From: Balanoglossus misakiensis
Taxonomy: Eukaryota; Hemichordata
Assembly: GCA_040954595.2 (NCBI GenBank)
Contig: CM082582.2
Coordinates: forward strand, 11,036,001-11,100,000
Length of the DNA stretch: 64,000 nucleotides
Direction of reading: 5' to 3'
Shown: piece by piece, positions 50,801 to 60,153 of the stretch
Numbering within the stretch: the stretch's first letter is position 1
How the letters are laid out: each line of letters opens with the position of its first letter
The notes under the pieces: generated by a model
Told to the model about the DNA's origin: nothing
Databases searched by the model: none
Seen by the model: only the letters and a program-made list of their open reading frames with translations
Made by a program: the position numbers and the translations under genes

Positions 50801-53800
50801 ATAGCGATCCCAATGTACGAGTCTTGTCGTTTTGTTGATCTCTACGTAATCTTCCATATCTGTAGGGCAGTCAATTTGCGGCGCTTGAATGTCTGGTGAT
50901 AAAGGTTGAAGTGATAAATTAATTAATTAATTTATTACTCTCAATATACCATACAGAAAATGCTGACCATGATAGGCAACGGTGGATGTGGGTAGAAGTA
51001 AAAGCGATTGAGTCACATTTTTATTTTCATTTCATTGTAATGACCCATACAACTGAGCATTTAATTTTCTTCTGGTACAGAAATATATTCAGCAGAGCTG
51101 GATTTCCCACTAAGCTTAGTTTCAGTTCTCTCTTCCAACTTTTCCAGCCCCCCCCCCCCCCTTCCGGAACCTCCCCTACAATGTACATGGCTTTTAATTT
51201 AATGTTACCAAAAGTGCAGTACATTAATGGTAGTTTGACTGACTCTTGTCTACATACCTATACATATGGCGTAGTTCCCATGGTCTGTCCACTGGCTGGT
51301 ACTTTGACACCTTTTCAAAAAATCCGGAGAAGTTCTGCCAAAGTCAAAGCCATCCTTACAAATGTACTGACACAGAGAGTTCACCTCGTGACTCACCATG
51401 GTACAGTTTTTTGGGCTCACGGTGGCATACTGAATGGGAAGCAAGGGTGGGCATTGAACACCTAGGGTGGAAATGAACAGAAAGATTAAGTCATGAGAGT
51501 GTATGCTACAGTCAATACTTTTGGAAATGGTCATCCACTACATGTGCATGTATATTTGTCAGAAATCTGAAGCCTACACAGCATATCCGTTTGTTGCATG
51601 ACACTCCTTGGAAACTCTATGGGAACATGCCAACACGCCACACATGCTACATGTAAAGTAAAAAGGAAGGGAATTATACCTCTGCACTGGGCCGGTGTAC
51701 CACTCCATATGCCCACGCCAGTACACTCTCTCTGCAAATCACCAAAACTTCTGTAACCAAGGTAGCAGGAGACAGAGACCCGGGTACCAATAGGGTATGT
51801 TGGACCATTCTGATCATATGTGACATCACCCCGAACTCCAACATCAGGAACTGAGTGGCATCTAATTTCTGTAAGAAAATTTCCACATCTCTCATTCTCT
51901 GTAAACCAAACAATATCCTCAGTTCCTTTGATGTCCAGTTCAGAGAATATCAGTGAATTATTACTGCTTGCAAATGTTAATTGACCAGGCCAATTCTTAC
52001 CTTCACAACTGGGCAAGTCTCCATACCAATAGCCAGTTCCATCACTTAAAGGAAGGCAGGCAACTGCCCGGCTAGCCACCAGTCGGTAACCATAGTCACA
52101 CTCATAGTGGCATGATGTATGCACAGTGTAGTTGCACTCATGGCCTGTGTTGGCAGTTTCAGACAGGACCACACCGTCTACTTGAAACCGCGTGGAGTTG
52201 GCTACAGGCGGCAGTGCATTGCAGGTTGTCACTGTTCAAAGAGAAACCACAAGAGAGAGTAAGTAGTCTACCTGGCATATGCTTACATGATGCCAATTAC
52301 ACTGTTTGCAAACTCGTCATTTCTGTTTGCAATCTATGAAGTGCTTGTAAGTAACCTTCAAGTTTGACACAATGGTGGTAAATCAAATCTTCTGATTGGC
52401 AGATAATACAGAGATGTTGTTATGTTCATAGGAATTGGCAAAACAAGAAAACAGCCAGCCATGGCACATAACATTTGCAGAAGAAGCACTGTGTTTTCAT
52501 GGTATTAACTAACATCATAGCCAGTCACATGCTAATTTCAGACGAGTATTTTGACCTGTGTATATAGTGTCGAATATAATCAGTTCCTGATTGTGATGTC
52601 AACTCACAGTGGGCCACTAGAACCATAAGTGGGAAGTGAAACTGAATGATTTCATTTTAATATTGCAATTTTTCATATCCCTATTATATTCTGAAAGTTA
52701 ATATTATGGGTAACGTTTCACTGATATTTATGTACTGATATTTGACTCCCTGGGCAGTTCACCAGGCCTTCATAAGGTTGTTTGCAACTGATCAGTTCAG
52801 TGATGAAGATATGTAACAACCCCCCCCCCCCCCCCCCCCCCGAAAGACCGAACAGCCAGACAAAACCCACAGCATTTGCATATTCATGAGTGTTGTTTCT
52901 GTGGTACAAACTTTACAGCCAATCACATGCTGAGCCTGGGTATTAGTCTTTATACCAGTAATAATGCTGATTAATAAAAAAGGGATGTGTTGAACAATAC
53001 TGAGCAATTTTGTGTGTGTTTTTTACAGAGTAGAACAATCACGGTTGATATCTAACACAAAAATACTGAGGGGAAATAACCCAGAGTTAGAGCCACGGTT
53101 ACTGGAACTTTTACAAAACAAATTGTAAGATAACAGAATAGTTTGCAAGTGAAAGCACATACCTCTGCATCCACCACTGAAGTCATCTGTATATCCCAGA
53201 GGACACACACATTGGCTTATATTTGCAGCACCTGCAGAATTCGTAGTTTTTCCGTTGGGACATTCTACACAGGGATCTGGAGTCCTCTCTGATTTATACC
53301 TTCCAAGAGGGCACTCTAGAAATAAATGAAAGTGTCAAGATTTTTCAGTATAAAAAATAGTTAAAGCATAGACCCTAGAGAAAAGGGGTCTGCAGTTAAT
53401 GGCTACAAACAAACCAGCCATACAAATAAAAGTTGTGAATGACCTTTCAACTTTCACCCCATGCACAACACTTCTCTCCGCGACCTCCAATTCCAAACCA
53501 TTGTCTGCCGGTCTGACGTTACGTTTGGCAAGTCAACCATGACATTCAACTTGTGTACACGGACTTGCCATTTGAATTCATCGTAGAAGAAAATTTTCTC
53601 TTTTATTTACCAATGCAGGACCAAGAAAATTTGGAAGACTTCATGTAAACGATGAAGGAACCTGGACACAATAATTGTGACGAAGTGGCCAGCCATAAAA
53701 AATGTACAGTCCTTTATTTGTTTAAGCCTCTTGAGTTGAAGTCACAAACTTTGATGACAAGGCCAGGTGAGGTCAACATTCTCGAAATAACTCTCCCATA

Positions 53801-55237
53801 GAAACACAGCAGATTTTCGGTATACAGCTTAAAAAGAACTAGTGTCCCAGTTGGACTTAGTATCATAGTCAGAACTCAGTCTAACCCTAAGACAACAGTT
53901 TGCCACCCTGTTCTAGCTTGCAACAGGGCATGTTATAGTCAATCTGAACTGGTCTGTGGACAAGTCAAGCTGTAATTTTTTTTTTCTGGTCTACGGTGAA
54001 AAATAAGTGGTACTGGACCTTGACCACCTGTTCAGTAAACAACAGGTCACACCATCGGAAGACATAAAAAAGAAATAAGTGTGTGTGATACATACATGAA
54101 GTTAAATATATTTTTGCCTAAATAAAAATGTCATACCTTCACATTTGGCTCCACTTCCCTGATAGCCAACGTCACATGCACACTGATAAGCTCCTGTGAC
54201 CAAACCACACAAACACACCGCTTGGCCACTACATGTTGATATGCACTTCTCTGTTTCGACCACTTCCCAGTTTTCTTCTTGCTCATCTGAAAAATGAATC
54301 AATAAAAACACTTACATGAAATGCCAAACCCACTTGCCTTCTAGGATTGTTGCACAGGCAAAAAAAGTTAAAAACATCATCAGAACAGTTACAGCTCCTG
54401 ACTCACACTATAAATATAAAACCTATAAAACCTTAATTTTTGGCTTGCAGGTGAACTTCACTGTGTGCAAATGTAAACTTCAGATACATATAAATTAAGC
54501 TTTGATAGACTGTATACTTGTATATAAAATCACCCACCTGTATTCAAATTTACAGCAAAAAGTCTGAAGTTGTCAACTGATTCAAAACGTATGGCGTAGG
54601 TTTCATTGGATGCGATGGAACGTAGTTGCAACAGACTTGCATCACCCATTCCAACAGCAAAGATGTCCAACTGTGATGTCCAAGTGATGTTCCATAGTAA
54701 CGACAGCAACTCTCGACTGGCGACCTCGGGATCCTCTCCGATGTCAGATATCCCGTCGGTGATCAAAACTATCTTTTTCTTGGCCTCGGGGCGGGAATTC
54801 AACAGAATGTCTCTGGCGGCCCGCTGGGCTTCGGTGGTTGCTGTAAACCCGTCCGCCGCCCGGGAAATTCGGTCGACGGTGGAGAACAACTGGCATTTGT
54901 CGAGGTTGTCTGGGACCAGATCGTTGGGGATGGAGTTGTAGTCCGTCACCACTGACGTGCTGTATGTAACTATGGCAACCCTTGTGCGCTCCTTGCCAAT
55001 GTCGAATCCGGCCAACAGATTCTTGATGAAGGCGAAGACAGTGTCGATGGCACCGTGCACAAGCGACATACTTTCCGATCGATCTACGATGAAAACGATG
55101 TCGACTTCTTCCGCTGGGGACACGAAAAAGTCGGTCTCCAGAGTTTCAAGGAACCGGTCTGGGTCGGAGCTCGTCACCAGCCGTGATCCGGAGAAAAAGA
55201 GGACCAGCGTCCAAACGAATATTCCTTGAAGATACAT
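41076..55237 (-). CDS. Gene E: membrane-anchored polydom (SVEP1)-like receptor with SEA domain and tyrosine-rich tail
   Basis: Twenty-five exons join in one open frame to 2310 residues; exon coordinates are in the block entries. Order: signal peptide, VWA, EGF, GCC2-like, three sushi, two HYR, sushi, unnamed module, three GCC2, six EGF, pentraxin/LamG, eight EGF, SEA, GCC2, TM helix at about 2065-2089, and a 221-residue tail. The VWA-to-pentraxin order is that known for the vertebrate adhesion protein SVEP1/polydom. Vertebrate SVEP1 is secreted and continues with a long sushi array; here that part is replaced by EGFs, SEA, TM and tail. The product is thus probably a large cell-surface adhesion receptor able to signal. 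Except for the introns inside the pentraxin and SEA domains, every intron is phase 1. It is head-to-tail with gene D and divergent from gene F. Confidence 0.9.
42061..42222 (-). other. Gene E exon 24: membrane-proximal GCC2/GCC3 repeat
   Basis: A phase 1-1 exon with E-C-K-A-G-Y-W and C-x-x-C-x-x-G-Y-Y patterns, six cysteines in all. It directly precedes the TM exon, exactly as in gene D. Confidence 0.85.
42414..42926 (-). other. Gene E exons 22-23: SEA domain
   Basis: Exon 22 (42926-42770) and exon 23 (42583-42414) are joined in phase 2. They give a SEA-type sequence: helical [20 protein letters not shown] strand, then [14 protein letters not shown] at about residues 1948-1950 is the site where many SEA domains cleave themselves, so the receptor may mature into two non-covalently held parts. 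The intron splits the codon just before P-G-S. Confidence 0.75.
43250..44233 (-). other. Gene E exon 21: eight EGF domains in one exon
   Basis: A single 984-base phase 1-1 exon encodes eight consecutive six-cysteine EGF repeats. Most have the C-x-N-G-x-x-C core (CQNGAAC, CQHGGTC, CGNGATC, CRNGATC, CLNGGTC, CQDNGVC, CKNDGVC). Base composition is more GC-rich than in neighbouring exons. Elsewhere in D and E, EGFs usually occupy one exon each or two per exon, so this array is unusual. Confidence 0.9.
44387..45596 (-). other. Gene E exons 18-20: pentraxin/LamG domain
   Basis: Exons 45596-45385, 45108-44934 and 44635-44387 are joined by introns of phase 0 then phase 1. The sequence has H-V-C-F-T-W, the pentraxin signature H-x-C-x-S/T-W, plus L-W-L-Q-T and K-I-Y-K-D-G-R-L strands. 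The intron between the first two exons contains the TTAA-flanked... no element; the small mobile element lies instead in the intron before exon 18. Confidence 0.85.
45678..45870. mobile_element. 185-base MITE with TTAA target duplication
   Basis: Ends AGGTATACAGTCACCT (45682-45697) and AGGTGACCGTATACCT (45851-45866) are inverted repeats matching at 15 of 16 positions. They are flanked by TTAA at 45678-45681 and 45867-45870. It has no coding capacity. A TTAA duplication is typical of piggyBac and Kolobok superfamilies; the family cannot be decided here. It lies in the intron between exons 17 and 18 of gene E. Confidence 0.85.
45969..47506 (-). other. Gene E exons 14-17: six EGF domains
   Basis: Exons 47506-47297 (two EGFs), 46740-46537 (two EGFs, the second a short CDHGTC type), 46319-46206 and 46100-45969. 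Several begin D-I-D-E-C or N-I-D-E-C, the calcium-binding form. All exons are phase 1-1. This EGF block before the pentraxin domain is as in SVEP1. Confidence 0.85.
47655..48429 (-). other. Gene E exons 11-13: three GCC2/GCC3 repeats
   Basis: Exons 48429-48271, 48101-47940 and 47816-47655 each encode one repeat of about 53 residues with C-x-x-C and D-C-I/K endings (EEDCK, RSDCI, EEDCI). The near-equal length (159, 162 and 162 bases) and phase indicate tandem exon duplication. Confidence 0.85.
48815..49767 (-). other. Gene E exons 9-10: sushi domain and undescribed module
   Basis: Exon 9 (49767-49552) is a sushi domain. Exon 10 (49387-48815, 573 bases) encodes 191 residues not matching a domain I know. 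It has C-E-N-A-K-D-E-I near the start, three further cysteines, a basic furin-like GRKRRDV site, an acidic linker with a second R-S-R-R, then F-D-I-I-I-V-V strands and a final C-E-E-G-Q-I...A-E-C. It corresponds to exon 22 of gene D in position, phase and pattern. Confidence 0.75.
49993..50892 (-). other. Gene E exons 7-8: two HYR domains
   Basis: Exons 50892-50641 and 50241-49993. Both begin P-x-I-x-x-C-P and end with C-x-F-x-V/L. Exon 7 has [14 protein letters not shown] before the last Cys; exon 8 has [16 protein letters not shown]. Divergent but recognisable. Both are phase 1-1. Confidence 0.8.
51258..52231 (-). other. Gene E exons 4-6: three sushi domains
   Basis: Exons 52231-52001, 51868-51680 and 51461-51258 each encode one CCP module with four cysteines and a conserved Trp ([31 protein letters not shown]). 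All are phase 1-1. Confidence 0.85.
52820..52841. repeat. 22-base C homopolymer in gene E intron 3
   Basis: Twenty-two consecutive C on the plus strand, so poly-G in the transcript. Other C or G runs in the window: 3203-3216, 6739-6755, 8584-8596, 14136-14146, 51148-51161 and 60594-60604. Confidence 0.9.
53163..54286 (-). other. Gene E exons 2-3: EGF-like and GCC2-like domains
   Basis: Exon 2 (54286-54137) is an EGF-like domain with C-D-V-G-Y-Q-G. Exon 3 (53315-53163) has E-C-P-L-G-R-Y and C-V-E-C-P-N-G-K, a GCC2-type repeat ending SGGC. They follow VWA as in SVEP1. Confidence 0.8.
54538..55237 (-). other. Gene E exon 1: signal peptide and VWA domain
   Basis: Residues 1-23 form the signal peptide ([18 protein letters not shown]). 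The VWA domain starts near residue 45 with the metal-site motif D52-x-S-x-S56 (VDRSES). The other MIDAS residues are in GFTATTEA (Thr132/134) and ITDG (Asp161). The site looks complete, so metal-dependent ligand binding is possible. The whole domain is one 700-base exon ending in phase 1. Confidence 0.9.
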
Positions 55238-57253
55238 CGGGATTGTCGCACAATAAATTTGCGCTCAGCAATTGAGGATGTTATACTTGCTGTTGATACC
55301 AGGAAATAGAAGTGTCCATTACATTTAATAAGGAAGGGAATCCGGACAGTACCTGGACATATTGGACCGTGTCCATTGCGTCGTCAGTCTATCACTAGTA
55401 TCAGGATCGGTCGGTCAACACACTTGTTGCTCTGACGGAAAAAACGATCACACAAACAGCCTTCTCCGTACTGAAATCGAGAAAGTTTGAACACAACACT
55501 TTACAAAACGAATACCGCTATAAATACAACGTATTTGCGGAAATAAACAGACCTTTCAGAACGACACACTCTCCGAACGTTTACAGCAAGCTGTGCATGG
55601 GGTCATATATATGTACTTTGCATACGAAACTTTCCCGCTTACCTGATTGGTTTATTTCTCGACTGTGGGAGGTCATTTCAGGTCACTCTCGGTTTCGCGA
55701 AACCCGACAGCAGTGATGGTTGCGATGGTGATTCTGCCGCCATCGCCCATCTACACTCCACTTCCACACTGTCACCCTGATCATTTATCGTGAGTAGTGC
55801 ACCAATCAAAAAGAAATAAGAAATACAATTGTAAGCCCAAGCAGTTTTCATATATGCTCTGACAAAATGTACTTTCAATGTCACTTGTGAACTTCGCTCT
55901 CCACGTCCACTGGGCCCCACTCAAACAAAAATGTCAGGAATAGACTTGCTTCCAGAATCCAAGTAACCATGTCATAAAACGATGGCCTGCTATGATCAGA
56001 TGCACGTTCGTTACCGTCACACCTACTTGTGTATGTAGTGAAATAAATGTAGCACAAACCTAAAACCTTCGAAGAAGAATCTTTTAGTTCTTTTACTCAC
56101 AGTGACGAGGCCTGGGGGCATCAAACAACGTCTGCCTTGCATCAACTCTGGTCGCTTTCCAGCAAAGGGTATGGTCTCTGTTAGCGTTAGCTGATCCACG
56201 GTCACTCCACACAGACTGTGGCGGATCTGAAGCAAGCATGGTCTGCCGACACTCTCCACCTTCCCTCGTCATCAAGTTCATACAGTCATGGTCAATCTCT
56301 TCCTTCTTCATGATGACCACTCAATGTCAGACACACGCCACCACTGGCGCGTTATCTGCACTCATTCGAGTACGCCACCTAGAGTCGGTACGATTATACA
56401 TCTTTTCTGTGATTTGCTTCCATATTCGTGCTTATTTTTACGGCAGCGCTTTATTGATGAATTAAACATGCAGACTGAAGATAATTTCGTTATAATGCAG
56501 TTTGGACACCACTCATTCGAATATTCTGGTATTAGACAAATCCTCTCAATCTGGGCGTCGTCGACGGAAAACTGTCTAGAAAGGCATGCGTCTATCTGTC
56601 TCCTGTAAATGCTATTTGTGGGAATTTCTTTTCAAAATTGGTGATTGTGCGGTGAAAACTGATAAACAATGAATACGCCAACATTTGAACATTTTATAAA
56701 ACACAACGTCGATTAAAGATATATGGATGGTTTAAAGCGACGTCAGTCTTGGGAGTCTTATAATAACAGTAAATGGGAACTTTCCATGGCAACTGTGTCC
56801 AAATTTGCATAAGCGACCCTGCAGCTATAGTCGCGTTGACAGTATAATACCCATCAACACGTCTTTTAGCACGTACGGCTGTGGATAGTTAAGTAATACC
56901 GATGCACCATGTGGTTAGAGAGTGTACGAGCTTCTATGTACAACGTATCATGTATTCAATGCGAATCCGCCTCAGGCCTCGTTAATTTGATGCGGATTCT
57001 ATCATAATACTTGTTATAATTTGTGAGTTACTTGTCAAAATGGAGTTATCTTTATCCGCTGTCCAGACAACACGCTAATTATAACTCGGTACTGTCACAT
57101 GAAGCGAAGTATACGTGAAAATCTTCCGGGCCAAACACAGCACAATGACTAAGAACGTTTAGAAATTGTAAACCTAGCGACAACGAAATTGGGATCGAGT
57201 AATACTTTCAAAAAATAATTATTACTTGGGAAACACTTTTTTGGGTATGGAAA
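55238..57253. other. divergent spacer between genes E and F
   Basis: This must hold the gene E promoter and the far-upstream region of gene F. TATA-like sequences on the minus strand lie near 55605 and 55517, but none is convincing. It also holds the decayed element at about 56731-56835. No gene is seen. Confidence 0.5.
56731..56835. mobile_element. decayed relative of the TTAA MITE
   Basis: About 34 bases around CCATGGCAACTGT (near 56783) match the right half of the element at 45682-45866, including the following AATTT-CATA and GACC blocks. The left end TTTAAAGCGAC and right end GTCGCGTTGA could be worn TIRs. It is either a different subfamily or a degenerate copy. Confidence 0.35.
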
Positions 57254-57260
57254 TATAAAT
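57254..57260 (+). promoter_or_regulatory. possible TATA box of gene F
   Basis: TATAAAT about 310 bases upstream of the gene F ATG. It is a weak candidate in AT-rich DNA. Confidence 0.25.
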
Positions 57261-57568
57261 ATGAGATTCTGTTGAGCCCCTGGATAGTCTCAATATCTTT
57301 CTGATCCTCGGGATATCAAGGGCCCGTCCCATGTGTATATCATGGAGGACATTGTGAAAAGTTTGGCGATAATCAGTATCTCGTTGGTTAGTTTCGCATT
57401 CAGTGCTTCAAAGTACCTTCCTCGATCGACAGGCCCACCCCCTTGCAGTAACTGAAAACTCCCTAATCCAAAGTTATTTTGTATAATTGTATATTTGGAT
57501 GACATTACTGTAGAAAGTAACTGGCCGGCGACACCCAGGCGCATGGGTTTTCCCCGACTTTGAGAATT

Positions 57569-59092
57569 ATGTCCTGGTACGCAAAAGTATTTCCATACAT
57601 CATTGGCTTTGGCGTTGGAATCGCATTGTCGCTGTTAACTGTGTTTCAGTCAGTGAAGTACCCTGCGTTACCAGCGATGAAGAGCGAATACACGCGGCCT
57701 GCAGTACACGAGCTCCGGTACGACACGCATTATCTGGCCTCGGAAGATCGCCTGCGCCGAGAAATCGAGAACTCGACGGCGAAGTGCCAGTGCAAAACGC
57801 CCAGCCAGGAGAAATACCGTCGACAGTACGAGCGCCGCCTGAACGAATCGAGAAACCAGCGGAAAGAAAACGAAATGCGAGATGTGCCCGTTGGGTTCTG
57901 CGGCTATCTGTCACCGCTCAGCTCCGTTGGACACGGGATAACCGTCGAACCACTGCAGATGACGAGAATAGTTGGCCTTGCTGTGCACAGGGCAGCGTTT
58001 GACAACAACATGCTGGATCCCGCAAGCGTAAAACTGACGATTGTTTGCGTGAAGGAATTAGGCGTGATTCTGGTCAAAAACTTTCACCACCAAGGGAACA
58101 AAAAGGGAGCCGTTACAATCAACGGTAACTTCACCAATACACTTCTTATCCAAATCGCTTCTGCTGACGTTGACGAAGCCAAGGAACTCCTGAACGCGTT
58201 GATGTCGAATCTTTGGTACAAAAGTTTATCATTCACGATTGATGCTTGGGAGAGACTGGAAGTTTCGGTTTTACAGTTCATTTCCGTGGTCAATATTCAC
58301 ATACGGAGAAAACCTCTGCCCGATCTGTACGACACACTCTCCGGCCGAGTAGCTGACAAGGTGACCGTCATCACCAAAACTTTCGAGCGTTACAGCGCCC
58401 TTCGCCGCCTGATAGACAGCGTGCATCTTTACTACCCCGATGTAACTGTCGTAGTGGCCGACGATTCCGAAAAACCACAGATTGTCAGAGACCCAAAGGT
58501 GAGGCACTTCACCATGCCTTTCTTGCAAGGTTACTTTGCTGGGCGAAACCTGGCACTCAGTCAAGTCACCACGAAGTATGTCCTGTACGTTGATGACGAT
58601 ATGTTTTTCACAAATGCAACGATATTAGAACTTATGATCAAAAAACTGGAGGACCATCACATCAGAATCGATCTGGTAGCTGGACAAGTGCAGGGTTTCC
58701 GACAACTCATCAGCATGGCCGATGTCTCCTATGGCGACGAAGGCGTCTGCGTTACTTCCCTCCCTCCCAGCACCGTTCCAGTTCCCTCGCATCCGGAATG
58801 CACCTTTGGTGAAATATTCTACAATTTCTTCTTGGCGAAAACGGCCGTCCTTAGGGGAATCGGATTCGACCCCGCGAGTCCCCAAAACAGGGGACACATC
58901 GAATTCTGGCTGGACGCCATTGGTCGATCACAGAGCGTCTTCTGCAGTGACGTCTCGATTGGCCACGCGCACCTGGATGGCGAAAGTGCCAAATACGAAA
59001 AGTACCGATCACTTCGACAAATGAACGAGCACATGTATTTTCGAAACGACCTGTGTTACTACTTCTACAAACCGCACAGATTTTTCGGATGA
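57569..59092 (+). CDS. Gene F: intronless beta-1,4-N-acetylgalactosaminyltransferase-like enzyme
   Basis: One exon encodes 507 residues. Residues about 8-27 are a signal anchor, so it is a type II Golgi membrane protein. A charged stem follows. The GT-A glycosyltransferase domain starts near residue 265 (VTVITKTFERY) and carries the metal-nucleotide motif V-D-D-D-M-F-F (Asp342-344). Later come an A-G-Q-V-Q-G-F block, EFWLDAIG and a C-terminal H-A-H. This fits the B4GALNT1/2 (GM2/GD2 synthase, CAZy GT12) group, which moves GalNAc from UDP-GalNAc to gangliosides or glycans; the exact acceptor is unknown. Length is close to B4GALNT1 (about 530). The ATG was chosen over an in-frame TTG nine bases upstream. 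Vertebrate relatives have many introns, so the missing introns suggest a retroposed or lineage-expanded copy. The frame is intact, so it is probably functional. Confidence 0.85.
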   Translation: MSWYAKVFPYIIGFGVGIALSLLTVFQSVKYPALPAMKSEYTRPAVHELRYDTHYLASEDRLRREIENSTAKCQCKTPSQEKYRRQYERRLNESRNQRKENEMRDVPVGFCGYLSPLSSVGHGITVEPLQMTRIVGLAVHRAAFDNNMLDPASVKLTIVCVKELGVILVKNFHHQGNKKGAVTINGNFTNTLLIQIASADVDEAKELLNALMSNLWYKSLSFTIDAWERLEVSVLQFISVVNIHIRRKPLPDLYDTLSGRVADKVTVITKTFERYSALRRLIDSVHLYYPDVTVVVADDSEKPQIVRDPKVRHFTMPFLQGYFAGRNLALSQVTTKYVLYVDDDMFFTNATILELMIKKLEDHHIRIDLVAGQVQGFRQLISMADVSYGDEGVCVTSLPPSTVPVPSHPECTFGEIFYNFFLAKTAVLRGIGFDPASPQNRGHIEFWLDAIGRSQSVFCSDVSIGHAHLDGESAKYEKYRSLRQMNEHMYFRNDLCYYFYKPHRFFG

Positions 59093-59481
59093 ATGTAACT
59101 CTCACGCCCACGATTGGTGCGATGATCACCGATCGGCCGCTGTCGCATGAATTTGACCTGCGACTTGAAGCTCCTCTTGCTGTTATAACTTTTGGCTCTG
59201 TATTTTTGTTCCGCGTATTTATTGACTTGTGTTCGGATCACCAAAGAGTGGTGAATTATTATGCGGCGTCCTGCTTTCCAATGAATGTATTGATATTCGT
59301 GCAAAAAAATAATCTTCTTACGGCTATAATGTCCCTTTAATCATTTGCTGGTCAATGATCTTATGTTGGTGTACGTTTTGCAGTGGTGCCGGAAGAACGC
59401 ATAGTCGTACAACTTTATACTGTTTGCTCTTTCGGTGAACGAAAAAAAAACTATATTATCTGCAATGTCGGTGTGGGTAGA

Positions 59482-59487
59482 AATAAA
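59482..59487 (+). terminator. candidate polyadenylation signal of gene F
   Basis: AATAAA about 390 bases after the gene F stop, followed by further A-rich sequence. Confidence 0.4.
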
Positions 59488-60112
59488 AAAGATTTTCAAA
59501 CGTAAAAGAATAGCACGGGCTAAGTATGTGCCATATGGCTATAACTGTTCACAGCATTCCCTAACACACCAAACATGACGAGAGATTAATTTTACAACAA
59601 GGCCTTTTTAGTAGACCAATTCAACAGCTGCTTCGGTGGCAGTAGATTGTGCAGTTTAGGATTTACGAAGATCTGGTTATTGGCGACCCTATAATCATGA
59701 TAATAATTCGAATACAAAGCGGACAGATGGTGTAGTACTAAAATTTAATATAAGGTTTCCGATATTCATTGAATTTCGGTGCATTGCAATCAAACACATT
59801 TGGTGAATGTGTGTAGTATTACGCACAATGACTGCCTGATCAGAAGGGGTAATGTTTGTTGCGAAGAGACCGCGGAGTAAGTGCCCCGAGTGTCAATGAC
59901 CGCAACCGTGACGGAATAATTTTTAGAAAGTGGTCAAGTTGTAGTAGCAAATCACTTCTGATGTGAATTTAACGGTCGCCACCAACGGCGGGCATGGCAA
60001 ATTCTTCCGTTGCCCTCTTTCTGGAGCGCAAATGGAAGAAACAGAGAGGGGTCTGGGTTTCAAACAAATAATTTTAGACCGCAAGGGCTGCAGGCTACTA
60101 AAAAGACACACA

Positions 60113-60118
<6 letters not shown>

Positions 60119-60150
<32 letters not shown>
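60119..60150. repeat. CA microsatellite
   Basis: Sixteen copies of CA in intergenic DNA. Confidence 0.95.

Positions 60151-60153
<3 letters not shown>

Noticed and set aside
29357-55237. genes D and E as one very large gene
   Set aside because: E ends with a TM, tail and stop plus a polyA candidate, and D starts with its own signal peptide 1.5 kb later.
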